A DNA stretch of 64,000 bases from an uncultured Prevotellaceae bacterium (lineage in GTDB: Bacteria; Bacteroidota; Bacteroidia; Bacteroidales; Muribaculaceae), in contig CAMVAP010000004.1 in assembly GCA_947165485.1 (NCBI GenBank), positions 1 to 64,000 on the forward strand, read 5' to 3'. Shown one piece after another: positions 52,189-60,557 of this stretch. The notes below the pieces were generated by a model that did not search any database, was not told where the DNA came from, and was given only the letters and a program-made list of their open reading frames with translations. Each line of letters starts with the position of its first letter. The stretch's first letter is position 1. The translations under genes were made by a program, and so were the position numbers.

Positions 52189-53295
52189 ATGGCACAACTT
52201 AAGTATTTTAATTCCAACAAAGAATACTTCTGGGGCGACTGGTACTTCAAGTCCCATGTCATGCCCGAAGAATTCAACTACAAGGCTCACAAGAAAGAGC
52301 TCTCACGCTATTATGAGCAGCGTGGCTTCAAGGTGTCAATGATGTTTGATGACTACTTCTCATCGCTCAATGGCATCCACAGCGATCGTTACCTGTCGAT
52401 GGACGTGTATTACTTTTATGTGATTCCGTCACTCAACCGTCACGATTTCAAGGATGCCTATCTTGACAAGAATATCTACAGCGAGTTGTTCCCCATGGTG
52501 AAACAGCCGCTCGCCATTGTTAAGAACATTCATGGTCATTTCTACCGTGATGGTGAGGAAATCACTGCCCACCAGGCAGTGGATGCTGTTCTCCAGTATC
52601 GTGGCCACATGATAATCAAACCCACGGTCGAGACTTGTAATGGTGAAGGGGTGGAACAGCTTGTCAATCCCGATGCCGCCCGCATTCAAGCGCTGTTCCA
52701 GCGCTATGGTATCAATTTCACCATTCAGGAAAAGGTGATCCAGCATCCCGACTTGCAGCGGGTGAATCCCACCTCGCTCAACTCGATGCGTCTATATACT
52801 TATCGTCGCAACAATGGTTCTTACGAGTTTCTTTACCCCTATGCCCACCTGCGTTTCGGTGGCAAGGGGGCCATCAAGGATAATGTGTCACAGGGTGGTG
52901 GCACTTGCTTGATCGACAAGAATGGCCTGGTCGATGACCGGGTATTCCGATTCAAGAACATGAGCGTGTCCTCACTCAAGGAGGAGACGGGCGTTGAGCA
53001 TCTGGTGGTACCCAATTATGATGGGGTGATACGTACGCTGCTCAAGATGCATCGTCGCTTGCCCTATTTTGACTTTGTGGGTTGGGATGTGACTGTTTTG
53101 CCTGACGGCGAACCGTTGTTCATCGAGTTTAATCTGGTTCCCAGTGTAGAAGGGCCACAGATGATGGCAGGTCCCATGTTTGGTGACTACCTGGACGAGG
53201 TCATCGATCGGGCGCGCCAAGTGGAATCCGTTCGTGTACAGACGTCTAAGAAGACCTTTGGCAAGGGGATGCCGTTCTATCTCTATGCCCAATAA
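52189..53295 (+). CDS. Sugar-transfer-associated ATP-grasp protein
   Basis: This 368-residue protein matches the ATP-grasp type common in glycan loci: MIIKPTVETCNGEGVEQL as nucleotide loop, NSMRLYTYR, GGKGAIKDNVSQGGGTCLID, and the metal site FIEFNLVPSVEGPQMM. ATP-grasp enzymes ligate a carboxylate to an amine or hydroxyl. Between a KASIII and an MBL hydrolase, it may attach an amino acid or acyl acid to a sugar or to the acyl chain. The substrate is unknown. Confidence 0.78.
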   Translation: MAQLKYFNSNKEYFWGDWYFKSHVMPEEFNYKAHKKELSRYYEQRGFKVSMMFDDYFSSLNGIHSDRYLSMDVYYFYVIPSLNRHDFKDAYLDKNIYSELFPMVKQPLAIVKNIHGHFYRDGEEITAHQAVDAVLQYRGHMIIKPTVETCNGEGVEQLVNPDAARIQALFQRYGINFTIQEKVIQHPDLQRVNPTSLNSMRLYTYRRNNGSYEFLYPYAHLRFGGKGAIKDNVSQGGGTCLIDKNGLVDDRVFRFKNMSVSSLKEETGVEHLVVPNYDGVIRTLLKMHRRLPYFDFVGWDVTVLPDGEPLFIEFNLVPSVEGPQMMAGPMFGDYLDEVIDRARQVESVRVQTSKKTFGKGMPFYLYAQ

Positions 53296-53315
53296 AAAAT
53301 GATGGAGGATAAAAA

Positions 53316-53945
53316 ATGACTCAAGCTGCCATTTATCAGATTGCTGACGAGAATAAGATGCGCATCCATCAGGTAGTCAATTCCATCTTCAACTCATGCA
53401 CCTATGTCTTGACAAGGGGGCATGAAACCTGGCTGGTGGATTGTGGTGATGTGGATCGCATTCTGCCTCACATCGAGGGCACATTGCGTGGGGTCCTGCT
53501 CACACATTCCCATTTTGACCACATCTATGGCCTCAATCATCTGTTGACTTTGTTCCCGGGTATTGCTATTGTGACCAACGAGTCGGGACGTGAAGGGCTG
53601 CTCAGTGATAAGCTGAATTTCTCGAGGTATCATGAGGAGCCTTTCATCCTGGATTCTCCCCGCAATGTTATGGTTGTGGACAATGGCGCAATCATCCCGT
53701 TATTCAAGGATATAGAGGCGACTGCTGTCTACACTCCGGGACATTGCCCTTCGTGTGTGACATGGATTGTAGAGGATGCGATTTTCACGGGTGACAGCTA
53801 CATCCCCGGTGTGAAGACAGTCGCTAGCCTCCCGCATTCCGACAAGGCTCTGGCTGCCCAGAGCGAGGAACTTATTAAGCGGCTGGCAGAGCAACGGCGC
53901 ATCTTCTCAGGCCATGCACCTCAATCAAGGACTATAATACTATAA
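53316..53945 (+). CDS. Metallo-beta-lactamase-fold hydrolase
   Basis: A 209-residue MBL protein with a full dinuclear metal set: THSHFDH (His64, His66, Asp68, His69), His143 (TPGHC), Asp160 (FTGDS) and His200 (SGHAP). The size fits glyoxalase II-like or PqsE-like thioesterases. In this module it could release or proofread an acyl-ACP thioester (inference). It lies 11 bp before the aminotransferase gene. Confidence 0.78.
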   Translation: MTQAAIYQIADENKMRIHQVVNSIFNSCTYVLTRGHETWLVDCGDVDRILPHIEGTLRGVLLTHSHFDHIYGLNHLLTLFPGIAIVTNESGREGLLSDKLNFSRYHEEPFILDSPRNVMVVDNGAIIPLFKDIEATAVYTPGHCPSCVTWIVEDAIFTGDSYIPGVKTVASLPHSDKALAAQSEELIKRLAEQRRIFSGHAPQSRTIIL

Positions 53946-53955
53946 AAAAAAGAAT

Positions 53956-55095
53956 ATGGCTAATAATAAAATTTTACTCTGTCTTGCCCACATGAGCGGA
54001 CAAGAAATGAAATACATTCAAGAGGCTTTTGACACCAACTGGGTGGTACCCCTTGGGCCTAATGTGAATGCCTTTGAACAGGATCTGGAACAGTTGTGTG
54101 GACAGGACAAGCGTGTGGTTGCGCTTAGCTCAGGTACAGCTGCCATACATCTGGCGCTTGTCAATCTGGGTGTGGGGCGTGACGACGAGGTGATATGCCA
54201 GTCGATGACGTTCTCGGCCAGTGCCAATCCCATTGTTTATCAAGGGGCAACACCTGTGTTTGTCGATAGTGAGCGCGGCACGTGGAATATGGATCCGGCT
54301 CTGCTTGAGGAGGCCATCAAGGACCGCATAGCCAAGACCGGACGCAAGCCCAAAGCCATCATCCCAGTCTATCTCTACGGTATGCCCGGCATGATTGATG
54401 AGATTATGGAGATTGCCCGTCGCTATGAGATCCCCGTCATCGAGGACTCAGCCGAGGCCTTCGGCTCACGCTACCGTGGTCAGTTGTGTGGTACCTTTGG
54501 CGATTATGGCATCATGAGCTTCAATGGCAACAAGATGATAACCACCAGCGGTGGTGGTGCGCTCATCTGCCCCGATGACGCTGCCAAGAAAAAGACCATG
54601 TTCTATGCCACACAGTCAAGAGAACCGGTACCTTATTACTTGCACAAGGAGATCGGTTACAACTATCGCATGAGCAACATCTGTGCTGGCATCGGACGTG
54701 GACAGATGACCGTCCTTGATGAGCATCTGGCCCATCACAAGCACCTGTGCAATAGGTATATAGAATTGCTTAGTGACATCGATGGCATTGCAGTTCACAC
54801 CAATCTGGATGAGCGTTCTGATAGCAACTACTGGCTCAACACCATTCTGATAGATCCGGTCAAGACCGGCACCGATTATGATACCGTCCGCCTGCATCTA
54901 GAGGCTTGCAATATTGAGTCGCGTCCCTTGTGGAAACCCATGCACACCCAGCCGGTGTTCTCGGGCGCACCCGCCTATGTCAACGGCGTGAGCGAGGAAC
55001 TCTTCTCCATGGGACTGTGCCTGCCTAGCGGACCCTGGGTAAGCGATGAGGATGTGGAACTTGTAGCCCGCGAGATCAAAGCCTGCTGCAAGTGA
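53956..55095 (+). CDS. DegT/DnrJ/EryC1 aminotransferase (PglE-like)
   Basis: A 379-residue PLP enzyme that aminates a keto sugar nucleotide. It has the SSGTAAIHLAL phosphate site (58-68), Asp in VIEDSAEAFGS, and the PLP Lys193 in SFNGNKMITTSGGG. The pattern matches PglE/PseC-type 4-aminotransferases. Followed by a PglD-like acyltransferase, it would make the amino group that receives the acyl chain. The matching 4,6-dehydratase is not in the window. Confidence 0.88.
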   Translation: MANNKILLCLAHMSGQEMKYIQEAFDTNWVVPLGPNVNAFEQDLEQLCGQDKRVVALSSGTAAIHLALVNLGVGRDDEVICQSMTFSASANPIVYQGATPVFVDSERGTWNMDPALLEEAIKDRIAKTGRKPKAIIPVYLYGMPGMIDEIMEIARRYEIPVIEDSAEAFGSRYRGQLCGTFGDYGIMSFNGNKMITTSGGGALICPDDAAKKKTMFYATQSREPVPYYLHKEIGYNYRMSNICAGIGRGQMTVLDEHLAHHKHLCNRYIELLSDIDGIAVHTNLDERSDSNYWLNTILIDPVKTGTDYDTVRLHLEACNIESRPLWKPMHTQPVFSGAPAYVNGVSEELFSMGLCLPSGPWVSDEDVELVAREIKACCK

Positions 55096-55133
55096 TATCT
55101 TGTGAATACCAACTTAAAAAAACGATACAGCTT

Positions 55134-55778
55134 ATGAAGAAAATAGCAATTTATGGCGCTGGTGGATTTGGCAAGGAAGTGGCCTGCCTGATTGACCGCA
55201 TCAATGCCGCTGGAGGAGACTGGCACCTGATAGGCTTCTTTGATGACAGCAAGCCCGTTGACACCGTGGTTTCACGATATGGAACGGTGCTCGGTGGCAT
55301 GGATAAGCTCTTGAGGGTCACCGAGCCGCTTGCGGTTGCCATAGCCATCAATGACAATAAGGTTGTTCGCCGCATCCGTGAGGAAATCACGGTTGACAAT
55401 ATCTATTTCCCCAATCTCATCGATCCGTCATTGTTCCTCGTGGACAAGAACACGGTCACGATGGGCGAGGGTAATATCATCCAGAACGACTGCATGATCT
55501 CTTGTGATGTCTCCATCGGCAACTTCAACTTGCTCAACGATCATGTGGTAGTGGGACACGATAACGTCATCGGTGACTTCAACGGCCTCATGCCTGCCGC
55601 ACATCTCTCAGGAGGCATTACCATAGGCGACAACAATCTGCTGGGTGTGGCCAGCGTGGTGCTTCAGGGCATGGTTATCGGCAACGGGGTGACCCTGGGG
55701 GCCAACAGTGTGCTCATGACACAGCCTCGTGACAATGCCACCTATCTGGGCGTGCCGGCCAGGAAATTTGACTATTAA
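55134..55778 (+). CDS. PglD/NeuD-like sugar N-acyltransferase
   Basis: A 214-residue protein. The ORF opens at 55092, but the start at 55134 (MKKIAIYGAGGFGKEVA) fits the family fold. A Rossmann-like N-terminus precedes a left-handed beta-helix with HVVVGHDNVIGDF and a C-terminal GVPARKFDY. It is close to the second unit of the fusion at 46985 (shared GGMD, FPNLI, GEGNIIQ, DCDV-type blocks). It likely acylates the amino sugar made by the aminotransferase just upstream; the donor might be acetyl-CoA or a locus-specific acyl-ACP. Confidence 0.83.
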   Translation: MKKIAIYGAGGFGKEVACLIDRINAAGGDWHLIGFFDDSKPVDTVVSRYGTVLGGMDKLLRVTEPLAVAIAINDNKVVRRIREEITVDNIYFPNLIDPSLFLVDKNTVTMGEGNIIQNDCMISCDVSIGNFNLLNDHVVVGHDNVIGDFNGLMPAAHLSGGITIGDNNLLGVASVVLQGMVIGNGVTLGANSVLMTQPRDNATYLGVPARKFDY

Positions 55779-55818
55779 GGGGCATTTTGTGCCCCCAAGT
55801 GGCTTTTAAGCCCACCAA
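55779..55818 (+). terminator. Possible terminator or attenuator
   Basis: GGGGCA-ttttg-TGCCCC (55779-55795) starts right after the stop codon and is followed by a second weak hairpin around GTGGCTTTTAAGCCCAC. No long T-run follows until TATTTTTG, so termination would be partial. Confidence 0.4.
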
Positions 55819-55824
55819 AAGGCA

Positions 55825-55885
55825 TATTTTTGCTGCAAATAATCAGTAGTAGGGGCATGGTTTTAATATTTTTTATATAAATTTG
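55825..55885 (+). promoter_or_regulatory. Two -7 boxes before the second acyl-carrier module
   Basis: TATTTTTG (55825-55832) and TAAATTTG (55878-55885) both fit TAnnTTTG. The second, followed by CACCCC and 45 bp before ACP3, is the better placed. Clear -33 elements are missing. Confidence 0.45.
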
Positions 55886-55930
55886 CACCCCGTGAAAATA
55901 TCTAAGGTATTTTTACGTTATAATAACAGC

Positions 55931-56164
55931 ATGAATTTGGAACGATTCATAGAGAACTTTGCGGATCTGTTTGAAGAAACAGATACTGACACTATACAGG
56001 CTACCACTCGATTCAAGGAATTGAAGGAATGGTCGTCACTCATTGCCTTATCGGTCATCGCTATGGTCGATGAGGAATATGATGTGGAATTCAGGGGTGA
56101 CGATATCCGTAACAGCAATACGGTTGAGGACCTCTACAAGGCTGTTAGCAACAGGGTCGGATGA
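55931..56164 (+). CDS. Acyl carrier protein, WSSL type (ACP3)
   Basis: A 77-residue acidic carrier. The tracked ORF starts 48 bp earlier, but MNLERFIENFADLF at 55931 aligns with ACP1 from its first residue. The site KEWSSLIAL keeps Ser36 and, like ACP1, has Ser in place of the usual Asp. ACP1 and ACP3 each lie in a module with one KASIII, suggesting paired duplication. Confidence 0.82.
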   Translation: MNLERFIENFADLFEETDTDTIQATTRFKELKEWSSLIALSVIAMVDEEYDVEFRGDDIRNSNTVEDLYKAVSNRVG

Positions 56165-56193
56165 TAGCATAACTACCGCAACCATGATGACCT

Positions 56194-56214
56194 GCCACGA
56201 CAACTGATCGTGGC
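56194..56214 (+). terminator. Hairpin between ACP3 and KASIII-2
   Basis: GCCACGA and TCGTGGC form a 7-bp stem with a 7-nt loop, followed by CCGTTTCTTGTGTTTG. It may lower expression of the downstream genes relative to the carrier protein. Confidence 0.4.
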
Positions 56215-56269
56215 CCGTTTCTTGTGTTTGTTATTTAAACCCTAAACATCTCTCTGCCAGATTTTTATT

Positions 56270-57319
56270 ATGGCTAAATTGACTTTTCATGGTGTGGGAA
56301 TCACGGCAATGAGTGCCTGTGTGCCTCAAGAAGTGGTTTTCAATAAGGATTTGGGATACCTAATTCCCGAGGAGGAAATAGATAAGACTATCAACAATAT
56401 TGGCATCGTTGAGCGTCGCATCGCTGCGCCCGACGTTACAGCAAGTGACCTGTGCTTCAAGGCGGCGCAACGGTTGATGCAGGACAACAATATTGCCCCC
56501 GAGAGCATCGACGTGCTCTTGTTCATGAGCCAAACTCCCGATTACCGCATCCCCGCCACCTCCTGCCTGTTGCAGGATCGACTGGGACTTCCCAAGGAAA
56601 CGATGTGCTTTGACATCTCTTTAGGTTGCTCGGGATACCTTTTCGCATTGAGCACAGCTTTTGCCTATGCGTCGATGGAGGGCATCAATCGCGTGCTTTT
56701 GCTGGACGGTGAGACGTTCTCCAAGATTGTCAACCGCCGCGACAAGGTGGACTGGCCGCTCTATGGCGACGCGGGGACTGCAACACTCATCGAGAAGGGT
56801 GATTTCCCTGCCTCAACTTTTATGCTCTATACCGATGGCAGTGGGGCCGACACGCTCAAGATCCACGCTGGAATGCGCAACCCCATCACGCCCGACTCCT
56901 GTGTGGAGCGGGAGCAGGAGGATGGAAACATCCGCAGCGACCTGGAGGTGTTCATGGATGGGATGGATGTCTTCAACTTTGCCATCAGCAAGGTGCCCAA
57001 GAGCATCAAGCTGATTCTCAAGGAAACCGAGAACACCATCGACGATGTGGACTACCTGGTGTTCCATCAGGCCAACCGCTTCATGATGGACTTCTTTGTC
57101 AAGAAACTGAAAATCTCGCCCGACCGTGTGCCTTATTGCATCGGCAAGTATGGCAACACGAGTAGCGCTTCGGTTCCCTTGACCATCTCTAGTGAACTGA
57201 ATGGTCGTTTGATGGGTGATCACAAGGTGGTGATGAGCGCATTTGGCGCTGGACTGAGTTGGGGCGCTGCCATCATGCAGATGCACAATTGCAACGTCTC
57301 ACCAGTTATAGAGTATTAA
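56270..57319 (+). CDS. 3-oxoacyl-ACP synthase III family (KASIII-2)
   Basis: A 349-residue condensing enzyme with Cys120 (SLGCSGYLFA), His266 (VFHQANRF) and Asn296 (KYGNTSSAS). It shares the VxISAMSACVP-type N-terminus and GMRNPIT block with KASIII-1, so the two are paralogues. It may perform a second condensation, or use a different starter. With an FkbH-like enzyme and ACP4 in the same module, condensation with a glyceryl-ACP, as in tetronate assembly, is worth testing. Confidence 0.88.
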   Translation: MAKLTFHGVGITAMSACVPQEVVFNKDLGYLIPEEEIDKTINNIGIVERRIAAPDVTASDLCFKAAQRLMQDNNIAPESIDVLLFMSQTPDYRIPATSCLLQDRLGLPKETMCFDISLGCSGYLFALSTAFAYASMEGINRVLLLDGETFSKIVNRRDKVDWPLYGDAGTATLIEKGDFPASTFMLYTDGSGADTLKIHAGMRNPITPDSCVEREQEDGNIRSDLEVFMDGMDVFNFAISKVPKSIKLILKETENTIDDVDYLVFHQANRFMMDFFVKKLKISPDRVPYCIGKYGNTSSASVPLTISSELNGRLMGDHKVVMSAFGAGLSWGAAIMQMHNCNVSPVIEY

Positions 57320-57325
57320 CGCTTG

Positions 57326-57733
57326 ATGGCACAGCAGCTCCTTTTTCATCACATCGGTATCGCCTGCCGCAACATCGACAAGACCAAGGGCTTCTACACG
57401 GCGATGGGCTATGATGCCTCGCCAGTGACCGATGATGGCGTGCAGCACGTGCGTGTGTGCTTCCTTGAGAAGGAAGGGGCTCCACGCCTTGAGTTACTGG
57501 AGCCGCTTGACGAGAATAACCCTGTGGCCCGCACACTGGCGACGGCAGGTGTGACTCCCTATCACATATGCTATGAGGTACAAGACCTGGAGGATGCAAT
57601 ATCGCAGTTGAGGCGTGAGCGTTTCTTGATGGTGAGTGGCCCCGTTCCGGCATGTGCTATGGGCAATCGCCGCATCGCTTTCATGTTCAAGAAGGATAAT
57701 GGATTAATCGAGTTGGTAGAGGCTCAACCGTGA
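57326..57733 (+). CDS. VOC (glyoxalase-fold) protein
   Basis: A 135-residue VOC protein with two beta-alpha-beta-beta-beta units. HHIGIACRNIDKTKGFYTAMG opens like methylmalonyl-CoA epimerase, RLELLEP gives the Glu of unit 1, and YHICYEV and LIELVEAQ give the His/Glu of unit 2, so a metal site is intact. The start was chosen at ATG 57326 rather than TTG 57323. It could epimerise or isomerise an acyl thioester in the module. Confidence 0.75.
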   Translation: MAQQLLFHHIGIACRNIDKTKGFYTAMGYDASPVTDDGVQHVRVCFLEKEGAPRLELLEPLDENNPVARTLATAGVTPYHICYEVQDLEDAISQLRRERFLMVSGPVPACAMGNRRIAFMFKKDNGLIELVEAQP

Positions 57734-58740
57734 TGGATCAAGTGCTGCTCTCTTTCATCGTGCCCGTTTATAACACTGAGGTCTATGTGCACCAGTGCTT
57801 GCAGTCTATTGTGGAACAAGGGCTTGGTGCCGAGGAATATGAAGTGCTGGTCGTTGACGATGGCTCCACCGATTCCAGTCGACGGGTCATAGAGGCCTTT
57901 GCAAGCGGGCATCCACAGGTGCGCTTGCTCACCCAGGCTAACGCTGGCGTCAGTGCGGCACGCAATCTGGCACTGGATCATGCACGGGGCCGTTTTGTGA
58001 TGTTTGTGGACAGTGACGACCATCTCGTCTCCAATGTGATGCCTCGCCTCCTGCGTCGTGCCCTGGACGAGAACCTTGAAGTGCTCTCGTTCAACTATTG
58101 TTGCAAGGATGTCGAGGGTGGTATGTTGCCCCACACCCGTGACGACAATTATGCCACGACAGCGGTCATGACAGGATATGACTTTCTCATGACCCACAGC
58201 ATGACCCCCTATGTGTGGCGATTCCTCATCAGTCGCGATTATCTGGAGCAGGGCAACTGGCGCTTCGACACTTCACTCATCGTCTGTGAGGATGGTGCGC
58301 TCATCGCGCGTTTCCTGCTCAATGCGTCACGGGTAGTTCACGATGATCAGGAGGTGTACTGCTATGTGAAGCGTGCCGGCAGTGCCATGCACAACCCCGA
58401 TCGGGAACACTTGCGCCGCCGCATCTACAGCCAGGTCGATTCTGCTGCATTGATTGATGCCACAGCGCGCCAGTATGAGCTCTCAACGGGTCGCAAGGCG
58501 CCGGCCAGCGTGGACGGTGTGAGAAATGTGTATCTCTATTTCTCGATGACCAAGGCTCTCACTTGCGGCATGGTGGACGAGATCATTGAGAGGATTGGCA
58601 AGGCTGGCCTCTTCCCCTTCCCTTGTGTGGGGCCCGAGGCTGATTATCGCGGCATGAAATGGAAAATCATCCACCTTCCCATGATGTGCCCTCCACTGTG
58701 GCGAGCACTCAGCAAGGTGTATAGAATGATAAAGAAATAG
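57733..58740 (+). CDS. Family 2 glycosyltransferase
   Basis: A 335-residue GT-A enzyme with LLSFIVPVYNTEVYVHQ, VVDDGSTDSS, GVSAARN and FVDSDDH; VCEDGALIAR is the later acidic site. ATG 57733 is preferred to GTG 57730. It overlaps the stop of the VOC gene by one base and lies 3 bp before the FkbH gene. Its presence inside the acyl module suggests it transfers the acyl-modified sugar. Confidence 0.85.
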   Translation: MDQVLLSFIVPVYNTEVYVHQCLQSIVEQGLGAEEYEVLVVDDGSTDSSRRVIEAFASGHPQVRLLTQANAGVSAARNLALDHARGRFVMFVDSDDHLVSNVMPRLLRRALDENLEVLSFNYCCKDVEGGMLPHTRDDNYATTAVMTGYDFLMTHSMTPYVWRFLISRDYLEQGNWRFDTSLIVCEDGALIARFLLNASRVVHDDQEVYCYVKRAGSAMHNPDREHLRRRIYSQVDSAALIDATARQYELSTGRKAPASVDGVRNVYLYFSMTKALTCGMVDEIIERIGKAGLFPFPCVGPEADYRGMKWKIIHLPMMCPPLWRALSKVYRMIKK

Positions 58741-58743
58741 GAA

Positions 58744-60336
58744 ATGAAGACCTTTGTCTTTCGTAATCAGACGATAGAGGCTTTTCTGGGCGACGATGAA
58801 ACGACCTATTCGGGCTATGACGACATCAGTATGGTGCCCGATGACGTCGATCGTTACATTTGGTTCTATCAAGTGCCTGTTAACCCCGACTCGCAACAGT
58901 TGGCTCAAGAAATCACCTCCTACCGTGACAAGTTGGGTTTGGTGCTCGATGGCGTAGCCGCTTCCAAACCGTTCATCATCTTTTCTCTGGTTAACCTGTT
59001 CCCCTTGAGGCTCACAGGAGATGAGGCCGCTGTGGAGGAAGCGGTTGCCGACTTCAACCGCTATGTGGTTGAGCTTTCTGGAACTCACGCCCAAGTCAAG
59101 TGGGTGGACTTCTCTGAGTTCACGTCCCGTTATGATGCCGACACACTGGTCAACTGGAAGTATTTCATGATGTCACAATCGTTGCTCAACCCCAAACTCA
59201 GACATGACTTCCAGGCATGGTGGCAACGACAGGAGAGTGAGATGGCCCTGCAACGCAAGAAGTGTCTGGTGCTTGACCTTGATAACACCCTGTGGGGTGG
59301 GGTCCTGGGTGAGGATGGTATTGATGGCATTCAGCTGGGGGGTGAGTATCCTGGCAAGGCTTATTCCTATTGGCAACACGCCTTGTTGCAGTTGTCACGC
59401 TCGGGTGTGATACTGGCGGTGTGCAGCAAGAACAATGAGGCCGACGTGCTGGAGGCCTGGGAGAAAAATCCCCACATGGTTCTCAGGCGGGAACACTTCA
59501 GCGCAATGCGCATCAACTGGCAAGACAAGGCCAGCAACATCAGTGACATGGCAACCGAGCTCAACATCGGTCTGGACAGCATGGTCTTTCTCGACGATAA
59601 TCCTGCCGAGAGGGAACTGGTCAAGCAGTTGCTACCGCAGGTCGAGGTGCCTGATTTCCCTGACAAGCCATATCAGCTCATGCCTTTTTTCAAGCAGTTG
59701 GTAGAGAGGTACTTCCGCATCTACAAGGTTACACAAGAGGATCTGGATAAAACCCAGCAGTACCGGTCTAACATCTTGCGACGTGCCGAGCAGTCCCGGT
59801 TTGTCGATTTCGACCAGTTCCTCTACAGCCTGGACATGCAACTCGATGTCATTCCCGCCGATGAGCACAATCTGCCTCGCATTGCACAGATGACACAGAA
59901 GACCAACCAGTTCAATCTCACAACCCGTCGTTACAGCGAGGCCGATGTGCAACAGCGACTGGATCAGGGGTGGATCATCTATTGCATCAGGGTGAGTGAC
60001 CGATTTGGCGACAGTGGCATTACGGGCACGGTGTTCTTGCGGCCTGTAAGCGACGAGGCGGTGCACATCGACACATTGCTGCTCAGTTGCCGCATCTTGG
60101 GCAAGGGCATCGAGGATGCCTTTGTCAAGACGGTGCTCAACCTGTTGCGCCTTGACGGTTATCGCAGATTAACTGCCGAGTATATCCCCACAGCCAAGAA
60201 TGGCCAGACGGCTGAGTTCTACGATCGCCTGGGCATGGAGTGTGTTCAACAGGACGAGCAGGGAATCAAGAACTACGCGATGCCCATCAGCACTGTATTT
60301 GAAATCAAGAATTGCTATAACATACGAGTATTATGA
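58744..60336 (+). CDS. FkbH-like HAD-IIIC protein with GNAT-like C-terminus
   Basis: This 530-residue protein has an N-terminal region, a HAD-IIIC domain with CLVLDLDNTLWGGVLGEDG (Asp178, Asp180), VCSKNNEADV and FLDDNPAERELV, then a C-terminal GNAT-like domain (FGDSGITG, YIPTAKNGQTAEFYDRLG). FkbH-family enzymes take 1,3-bisphosphoglycerate and load glyceryl onto a carrier protein. ACP4 overlaps its stop by 4 bp, the usual partner arrangement. It would supply a glyceryl or derived unit for the glycan acyl group. Confidence 0.88.
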   Translation: MKTFVFRNQTIEAFLGDDETTYSGYDDISMVPDDVDRYIWFYQVPVNPDSQQLAQEITSYRDKLGLVLDGVAASKPFIIFSLVNLFPLRLTGDEAAVEEAVADFNRYVVELSGTHAQVKWVDFSEFTSRYDADTLVNWKYFMMSQSLLNPKLRHDFQAWWQRQESEMALQRKKCLVLDLDNTLWGGVLGEDGIDGIQLGGEYPGKAYSYWQHALLQLSRSGVILAVCSKNNEADVLEAWEKNPHMVLRREHFSAMRINWQDKASNISDMATELNIGLDSMVFLDDNPAERELVKQLLPQVEVPDFPDKPYQLMPFFKQLVERYFRIYKVTQEDLDKTQQYRSNILRRAEQSRFVDFDQFLYSLDMQLDVIPADEHNLPRIAQMTQKTNQFNLTTRRYSEADVQQRLDQGWIIYCIRVSDRFGDSGITGTVFLRPVSDEAVHIDTLLLSCRILGKGIEDAFVKTVLNLLRLDGYRRLTAEYIPTAKNGQTAEFYDRLGMECVQQDEQGIKNYAMPISTVFEIKNCYNIRVL

Positions 60337-60557
60337 CCATACAAGAGAATGTCTTGAATATCATGCGCGAAACCTTTGAGTTGAATGAGGTTTCGACCGA
60401 TCTCTCGCAGAAGAATTGTGAGGCTTGGGACTCGTTGCATCACCTCATGCTGGCTTCTGAGCTGGAGGATGCCTTTGACATCGAGTTGGAGCCCGAGGAG
60501 ATTGCCGAGATGACCGATTTCTCACGCGTCATCGCCATGCTGGAGTCCAAGATGTGA
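60333..60557 (+). CDS. Acyl carrier protein, WDSL type (ACP4)
   Basis: A 74-residue acidic carrier with the canonical AWDSLHHLML site (Ser34) and ELEDAFDIELEPEEI as helix III. It overlaps the FkbH-like gene upstream and the acyltransferase gene downstream. The likely cargo is glyceryl or a product derived from it, handed to a condensing enzyme or acyltransferase. Confidence 0.85.
   Translation: MTIQENVLNIMRETFELNEVSTDLSQKNCEAWDSLHHLMLASELEDAFDIELEPEEIAEMTDFSRVIAMLESKM

Noticed and set aside
49142-57319. Housekeeping fatty-acid synthesis cluster (acpP, fabH)
   Set aside because: fabD, fabF and plsX are absent, the ACPs are atypical and duplicated, and the genes are embedded among glycosyltransferase and amino-sugar genes.
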